NCBI GenBank assembly: GCA_022827185.1 | Contig: JAJDTM010000047.1 | Coordinates: 1-42,111, forward strand | DNA from: Candidatus Poribacteria bacterium | Lineage (GTDB): Bacteria > Poribacteria > WGA-4E > WGA-3G | DNA: 42,111 nt | Direction: 5' to 3' | In this document: one piece after another, positions 39,239 to 42,111 of the stretch | How positions within the stretch are numbered: position 1 is the stretch's first letter | Layout: each line of letters opens with the position of its first letter | Position numbers and translations under genes: made by a program | Notes under the pieces: model-generated | The model's database searches: none | Seen by the model: the letters and a program-made list of their open reading frames with translations, nothing else | What the model was told of the DNA's origin: nothing

Positions 39239-39340
39239 GGTAGGCGAGGTTTCTAACCTCGCCGAGCATAAACCCTTGTAGGAGCGAGCTGTGCTCGCGA
39301 TATTTCTGATAGCCGACGGCTGACAGCCGATGGCTAACCA
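39239..39340 (+). repeat. Block of three hairpin or heptamer repeats before the Rieske gene
   Basis: It contains a perfect palindrome GGCGAGGTT-TCT-AACCTCGCC (39243-39263), a hairpin GCGAGC-TGT-GCTCGC (39284-39298), and a heptamer tract from 39306 (CTGATAGCCGACGGCTGACA). The tract ends in GATGGCT, which supplies the ATG at 39330. Confidence 0.8.
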
Positions 39341-39782
39341 CCAAATGCCTAAATACGTAGTAGCAACACCAGACGAAATACCTCCTGGCGAACGTAAAAT
39401 CGTCGAAATCGGCGGACGTTCCATCGGTATCTTTAATATTGATGGCGAATTCTTCGCCATCCGTAACAGCTGTCCGCACCAAGGCGGCCCGCTCTGCAAA
39501 GGCATCATCACCGGATTCTTAGAGTCCCCGACCCCAGGCACCTATCACTACACCCGCAAAGGCGAGATGCTCCGATGCCCGTGGCACAGTTGGGAATTCG
39601 ACATCAAAACCGGGCAATCGTGGTGGAGTCCTGCGCAGCGACGCGTCAGAAAATACGAAGTCCAAGTCGAAAGCGGCGAAGACATTGAAGCATCCAGTTC
39701 CGAACGCGAAAAAGGTCCCTATGTCGCCGACACCTTCCCAGTCACCGTCGAACAAAAATACGTCGTCATAGAAATCGATTAA
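39330..39782 (+). CDS. Rieske-type [2Fe-2S] ferredoxin
   Basis: This 150-residue protein carries a Rieske cluster site: Cys48-Pro-His50 (CPHQGG) and Cys83-Pro-Trp-His86 (CPWHSWEFD). It is a small soluble electron carrier rather than an oxygenase large subunit, since no second domain follows. The in-frame start may be ATG 39330, whose ATG lies in a repeat, or ATG 39345 (MPKYVVATPDEIP); neither has a clear ribosome binding site. The likely partner is an oxygenase or reductase elsewhere; the amidohydrolases upstream could act on its product. Confidence 0.88.
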   Translation: MANHQMPKYVVATPDEIPPGERKIVEIGGRSIGIFNIDGEFFAIRNSCPHQGGPLCKGIITGFLESPTPGTYHYTRKGEMLRCPWHSWEFDIKTGQSWWSPAQRRVRKYEVQVESGEDIEASSSEREKGPYVADTFPVTVEQKYVVIEID

Positions 39783-39955
39783 CTAATCCGCATCTTGCTC
39801 TTTGTAGCATAGGCTGTTAGCCTGTATGCTTGTAGCATAGGAAACTGTTAGCCTGTGTGCTTGTAGCATAGGCTGTTAGCCTGTGTCCAGAGGTGTGCAA
39901 ACCCACAACTCACACTATGAAACCGACGCGAATCAGATTAACTAATCCGCATCTT
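39777..39955 (+). repeat. Tandem hairpin repeats flanked by a 20-bp direct repeat
   Basis: GATTAACTAATCCGCATCTT occurs at 39777-39796 and again at 39936-39955. Between them are three direct copies of TTGTAGCATAGG-type units (39802-39829, 39830-39860, 39861-39888). Copies 1 and 3 hold a hairpin AGGCT-GTT-AGCCT. The first 20-mer covers the stop of the Rieske gene and the second covers the stop of the PhyH gene on the other strand. Confidence 0.9.
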
Positions 39956-40742
39956 CCCCATTAATTAACTTCTCCTGATCTCCTGGAGAATAAAAATACG
40001 AACCCGGTTTCCAATCCCCAATATCCCCAATCAATCGCCGCTGACGCGGCGTACACCGCTCCATAAGTTCAGGCGAAGCCTTCTCATAATCAAACGGACG
40101 AAAACACTGATGGCTATAGCAATAGATAAGCGTCTTCCGAGCCTGTTCCGAACGATTCGCGACAACACCGTGCCAGAGGGCATGCGGAAAAACAGCAGCA
40201 TCCCCCGCCTTCACACACAACTGCACCGCTTCCGGGATATAGGGACCTTCCTTAACACCCGTCTCCGGAAAAGTACGATTATGGCTCCCCGGCACAACCG
40301 TAAAATTTCCGCTATCGGGTTTCTCAAGATCCGTCAAGAAATAGTGGATTTTCACTTGCAACGGCGAACTCGATCGACTGACCCGAATCGTCCGCATCGC
40401 CTGCCCACCGTCCGTATGCAGATACCCTTGATCTTTCGGATTCGGCGGACGAACAATCACCTCCGACATACTCAATTGGATGAAATCCCCTATCAGTTCA
40501 CGCACAATCGGAAACGTCACCGGATGATCCATCAGATCGACAAAAATATCATAATCTTCCATCACATTCCGTCGATCTAAAACCGAATCCGCAGTAACAT
40601 TCTCACCCTTCCGAAACTCCGAATCCATTGCATCCACTGTCGCTGTCAATGCGTCCACCTCATCAGGAGAGAGCACCCCTCTCAGCACAATGTACCCCTC
40701 AGTCTTCCACTGCTTCCGCTGCTCCGTCGTTAGAATTCCCAT
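39942..40742 (-). CDS. Phytanoyl-CoA dioxygenase (PhyH) family oxygenase
   Basis: This 266-residue Fe(II)/2-oxoglutarate dioxygenase has the iron triad His109-Thr-Asp111 (LHTDGG) and His191 (LWHGVV), with Arg202 as probable 2-oxoglutarate ligand. The fold marks GYIVLRGVLSPDEVDAL and PDSGNFTVVPGSHN are typical. Members hydroxylate diverse small substrates; this one is not assignable. I recall this family as unusually numerous in Poribacteria. The ATG is 40742 with no strong ribosome binding site seen. The gene converges on the Rieske gene. Confidence 0.92.
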   Translation of the reverse strand: MGILTTEQRKQWKTEGYIVLRGVLSPDEVDALTATVDAMDSEFRKGENVTADSVLDRRNVMEDYDIFVDLMDHPVTFPIVRELIGDFIQLSMSEVIVRPPNPKDQGYLHTDGGQAMRTIRVSRSSSPLQVKIHYFLTDLEKPDSGNFTVVPGSHNRTFPETGVKEGPYIPEAVQLCVKAGDAAVFPHALWHGVVANRSEQARKTLIYCYSHQCFRPFDYEKASPELMERCTPRQRRLIGDIGDWKPGSYFYSPGDQEKLINGEDAD

Positions 40743-40828
40743 CTGTACATAACCTCGCGCATCTACTCGTATTCGCTGTTGGTGAAGTTTACCTCACACA
40801 TTTACTACCTTCGATTTCATTACACACT

Positions 40829-40857
40829 AAATTAAATCACAAATCAATTCGTGTCAA
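40829..40857 (-). promoter_or_regulatory. Possible promoter of the PhyH gene
   Basis: On the minus strand a perfect TTGACA (40857-40852) is followed, after 17 bases, by a poor TAATTT (40834-40829). It is 87 bases upstream of the ATG. Confidence 0.35.
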
Positions 40858-41000
40858 GGAAAATCGCTACACAGAGCCATTCAATTATCATGAACCTTTC
40901 TTGTCGGAAGCGTTTCTAACTCCGATGCTGACCGACAGAGACAGAACCCAGAACTATCGAATTCACAGATTATGGTGAGCGTAAAAATAAATAAACATCT

Positions 41001-41067
41001 TTGTAGCATAGGCTGTTAGTCTCCTGTGCCTCCGTTGTAGCATAGGAGACTGTTGGTTTCCTGTGCC
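41001..41067 (+). repeat. Two further TTGTAGCATAGG-type hairpin repeats
   Basis: Copies at 41001-41034 and 41035-41067 belong to the family at 39802-39888. The second forms AGGAGAC-TGTTG-GTTTCCT, a different stem from AGGCT/AGCCT but still paired, including one G-T wobble. Confidence 0.8.
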
Positions 41068-41075
41068 TATAGGAT

Positions 41076-41103
41076 AAAAAAAACTTCTGCAAAAACAGAA
41101 AGT
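41076..41103 (-). terminator. Intrinsic terminator on the minus strand, orphan
   Basis: On the minus strand ACTTTCTG pairs with CAGAAGT (one bulge) around TTTTTG and is followed by eight T. It points leftward. No gene on the minus strand precedes it within the window. Confidence 0.6.
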
Positions 41104-41176
41104 TATACGCTTTCTAAATAACTGCTTCTCATTCACGAGCAATTGGTTCGTAGTAGCGCAATTCTGCGGCGTACTT

Positions 41177-41239
41177 GAAGAAACACTTTCTTCGCTGCGG
41201 AAGCAAAAAGTATGAAAATGCTTTGCATTTTCATTTTTT
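41177..41239. terminator. Two AT-rich hairpins, terminator-like in both directions
   Basis: The first hairpin is GAAGAAA-CAC-TTTCTTC (41177-41193). The second is TGAAAATG-CTTTG-CATTTTCA (41213-41233), followed by six T on the plus strand and by TACTTTTTG on the minus strand. Which transcript they serve is unknown. Confidence 0.45.
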
Positions 41240-41376
41240 GTCCTGCTGGACGGATTTTAGCGTTTGCAAAAACCCTAAATGCGAAGTGCATTATTGCGTC
41301 TCTGTCCACGGAACCAAAGTCACACCGAAAACTATAGTGAATCGTAAAAATAAAGAGACACTTTCATCCCCCGGTA

Positions 41377-41469
41377 GGTTCGGTTTTGCGGTATACTCAC
41401 CCAAATTTTGCCCACACGCGGCAAAATTTGTCTTTGCTTTACATTTGCGATCTGCATTCCAACCGAACC
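41377..41469. other. Nested perfect inverted repeats, possible structured RNA
   Basis: An inner hairpin CAAATTTTGCC (41402-41412) and GGCAAAATTTG (41420-41430) has 11 perfect pairs and a 7-base loop. It lies within an outer pair GGTTCGGTT (41377-41385) and AACCGAACC (41461-41469). The two together form a stem-in-stem fold of about 95 bases. No T-run follows. Confidence 0.6.
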
Positions 41470-41529
41470 GGCGCAGGGTGTCCTATTAATTCTAAACTTT
41501 ACTATAAACCGTCCTGCCTGAAAAAAAAA

Positions 41530-41558
41530 TTGACATTCGTGCGAATTTAGGGTATACT
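41530..41558 (+). promoter_or_regulatory. Probable CRISPR leader promoter with operator-like palindrome
   Basis: A perfect TTGACA (41530-41535) is followed after 17 bases by TATACT (41553-41558). Between them lies a perfect 12-base palindrome ATTCG-TG-CGAAT (41535-41546), the usual place for a repressor or activator site. It points toward the CRISPR array 250 bases away, and no gene lies between. Confidence 0.7.
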
Positions 41559-41564
41559 TAATAT

Positions 41565-41805
41565 GTCAGCACAAATGCAACAAGCACGATTTGGTACTTA
41601 GGTGTGGACGTCTCTTAAATTGCCCACAAACGTAGGTGGTGTCTGGGTTCCAAGCCGTTTTTTCTAAAAAATCGCGTTTGTTTCAATGCACACGTAGGTT
41701 TGTGGGATTTTTGGGGTAAATTTTGAAGTAAAAAAATCCCCGCGCAGTTCGCGTTTGTTTTTGGCATCCCGGAGCCACGGCCCCACTGGGCTTAAAATAG
41801 GGGCT
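41565..41805 (+). other. CRISPR leader region
   Basis: No coding sequence. It contains a 9-bp inverted repeat CCCACAAAC/GTTTGTGGG (41623-41631 and 41698-41706) and direct repeats ACGTAGGT (41630 and 41692). TCGCGTTTGTTT occurs twice (41672 and 41749), and TTTTTT-CT-AAAAAA forms a hairpin (41658-41671). The leader side is inferred from repeat orientation and the promoter upstream. Confidence 0.6.
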
Positions 41806-42111
41806 CTTTGACTCCACTTTCCCGTTTGAAGGGAATTGAAACTTCTCCCATCCGTAGATGTTTTGGCGGTCTTTCCAGTGACTTTGACTCCACTTTCCCG
41901 TTTGAAGGGAATTGAAACCAGGACTCTCCCCCCGTTAGGTTTTTAACACATTGTGTAAATTAATAAATTAAGAAATTCTTTGACTCCACTTTCCCGTTTG
42001 AAGGGAATTGAAACAAAATGGCAATCAGCATTACCGTTACGGTTGAAATCTTTGACTCCACTTTCCCGTTTGAAGGGAATTGAAACTCAGTTAAGATCTT
42101 TGTGAGGTCTT
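41806..42111 (+). CRISPR. CRISPR array, first four repeats; continues beyond the window
   Basis: Four identical 37-base repeats lie at 41806-41842, 41882-41918, 41978-42014 and 42050-42086. They start CTTTGACTCC and end GAATTGAAAC. Each repeat has an inner stem TTCCC/GGGAA with a 7-base loop. The last eight bases, ATTGAAAC, look like the 5' handle of type I or III crRNAs, which sets the direction as rightward. Spacers are 39, 59 and 35 bases; a fourth is cut by the window end. No cas gene is in the window, so the type cannot be fixed. Confidence 0.97.

Larger units (their letters stand above)
40743..41529. other. Gene-free structured region
   Basis: No convincing coding sequence is seen on either strand across about 790 bases. 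The translations of the two longest frames (starting 40628 and 41175) lack domain character and codon bias. What it does hold is listed separately: a possible PhyH promoter, hairpin repeats, an orphan terminator on the minus strand and nested inverted repeats. Confidence 0.7.

Noticed and set aside
40628..40978. 116-residue open frame opposite PhyH
   Set aside because: Most of it is antisense to the 5' end of the PhyH gene, with no domain and no binding site. The tail (HEPFLSEAFLTPML) might be a gene relic but this cannot be supported.
41175..41489. 104-residue open frame before the CRISPR leader
   Set aside because: It covers several hairpins and inverted repeats, has no ribosome binding site and no recognisable domain.

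Overview
The window reads as a chromosome segment of a Gram-negative-type bacterium. It encodes outer-membrane beta-barrel and PorV-like proteins, a Wzi-like capsule protein and an SLBB export protein, with sigma-70 type promoters matching the housekeeping sigma factor it also encodes. Several traits point to Candidatus Poribacteria or a close relative: amidohydrolase-2 enzymes, a PhyH dioxygenase, LamG and TolB-like secreted proteins sharing one C-terminal tail, and intergenic regions crowded with short repeats. That assignment is an inference from recalled family patterns; no rRNA gene is present to test it.

Layout. 1-256: the 3' end of an IS605-type TnpB element, directly upstream of a flippase-like membrane protein and an amidohydrolase. 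2.3-5.0 kb: a zinc-ribbon protein, a small basic protein, an SLBB polysaccharide-export protein and a secreted beta-barrel candidate. 5.1-9.7 kb: a defence block with a large helicase-less nuclease-methyltransferase, a membrane-anchored unknown and a VapBC-like toxin-antitoxin pair. 9.8-11.4 kb: a PorV-like protein converging on a class I amidotransferase. 11.6-16.1 kb: a rightward run of DUF6807/PmoA-like, miaB, methionine aminopeptidase, ccmC-like, ccmD-like and SRPBCC genes. 16.1-25.5 kb, leftward: lytic transglycosylase, Wzi-like protein, a eukaryote-type NAD synthetase, a Y1 transposase between REP hairpins, and two secreted proteins. 25.8-30.3 kb: LamG protein, peroxiredoxin, tRNA-Gly, TPR protein and TolB-like propeller. 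30.6-36.8 kb: mutS2, then dnaG-rpoD, then two tRNAs. 36.9-40.7 kb: two paralogous amidohydrolases, a Rieske ferredoxin and a convergent PhyH dioxygenase. 40.7-41.5 kb is gene-free but structured. 41.5 kb to the end: a promoter, a leader and the first four repeats of a CRISPR array that runs off the window.

The most distinctive feature is the repeat load. I see heptamer tracts (variants of ACTGATA), covarying perfect palindromes, small elements with inverted ends near AGGACTTACGCA, REP hairpins around a transposase, a TTCC-rich repeat and a CCCCCTGATAAGGGGG-type repeat. Two of these families lie in frame inside genes. The TTCC repeat supplies the N-terminal residues, before the signal-peptide core, of two unrelated secreted proteins. 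The C-rich repeat interrupts the nuclease domain of the restriction enzyme. Two unrelated secreted proteins also share a C-terminal tail of the form VEPQ-x-KL-x-T-x-WA. These are the best candidates for undescribed biology here.
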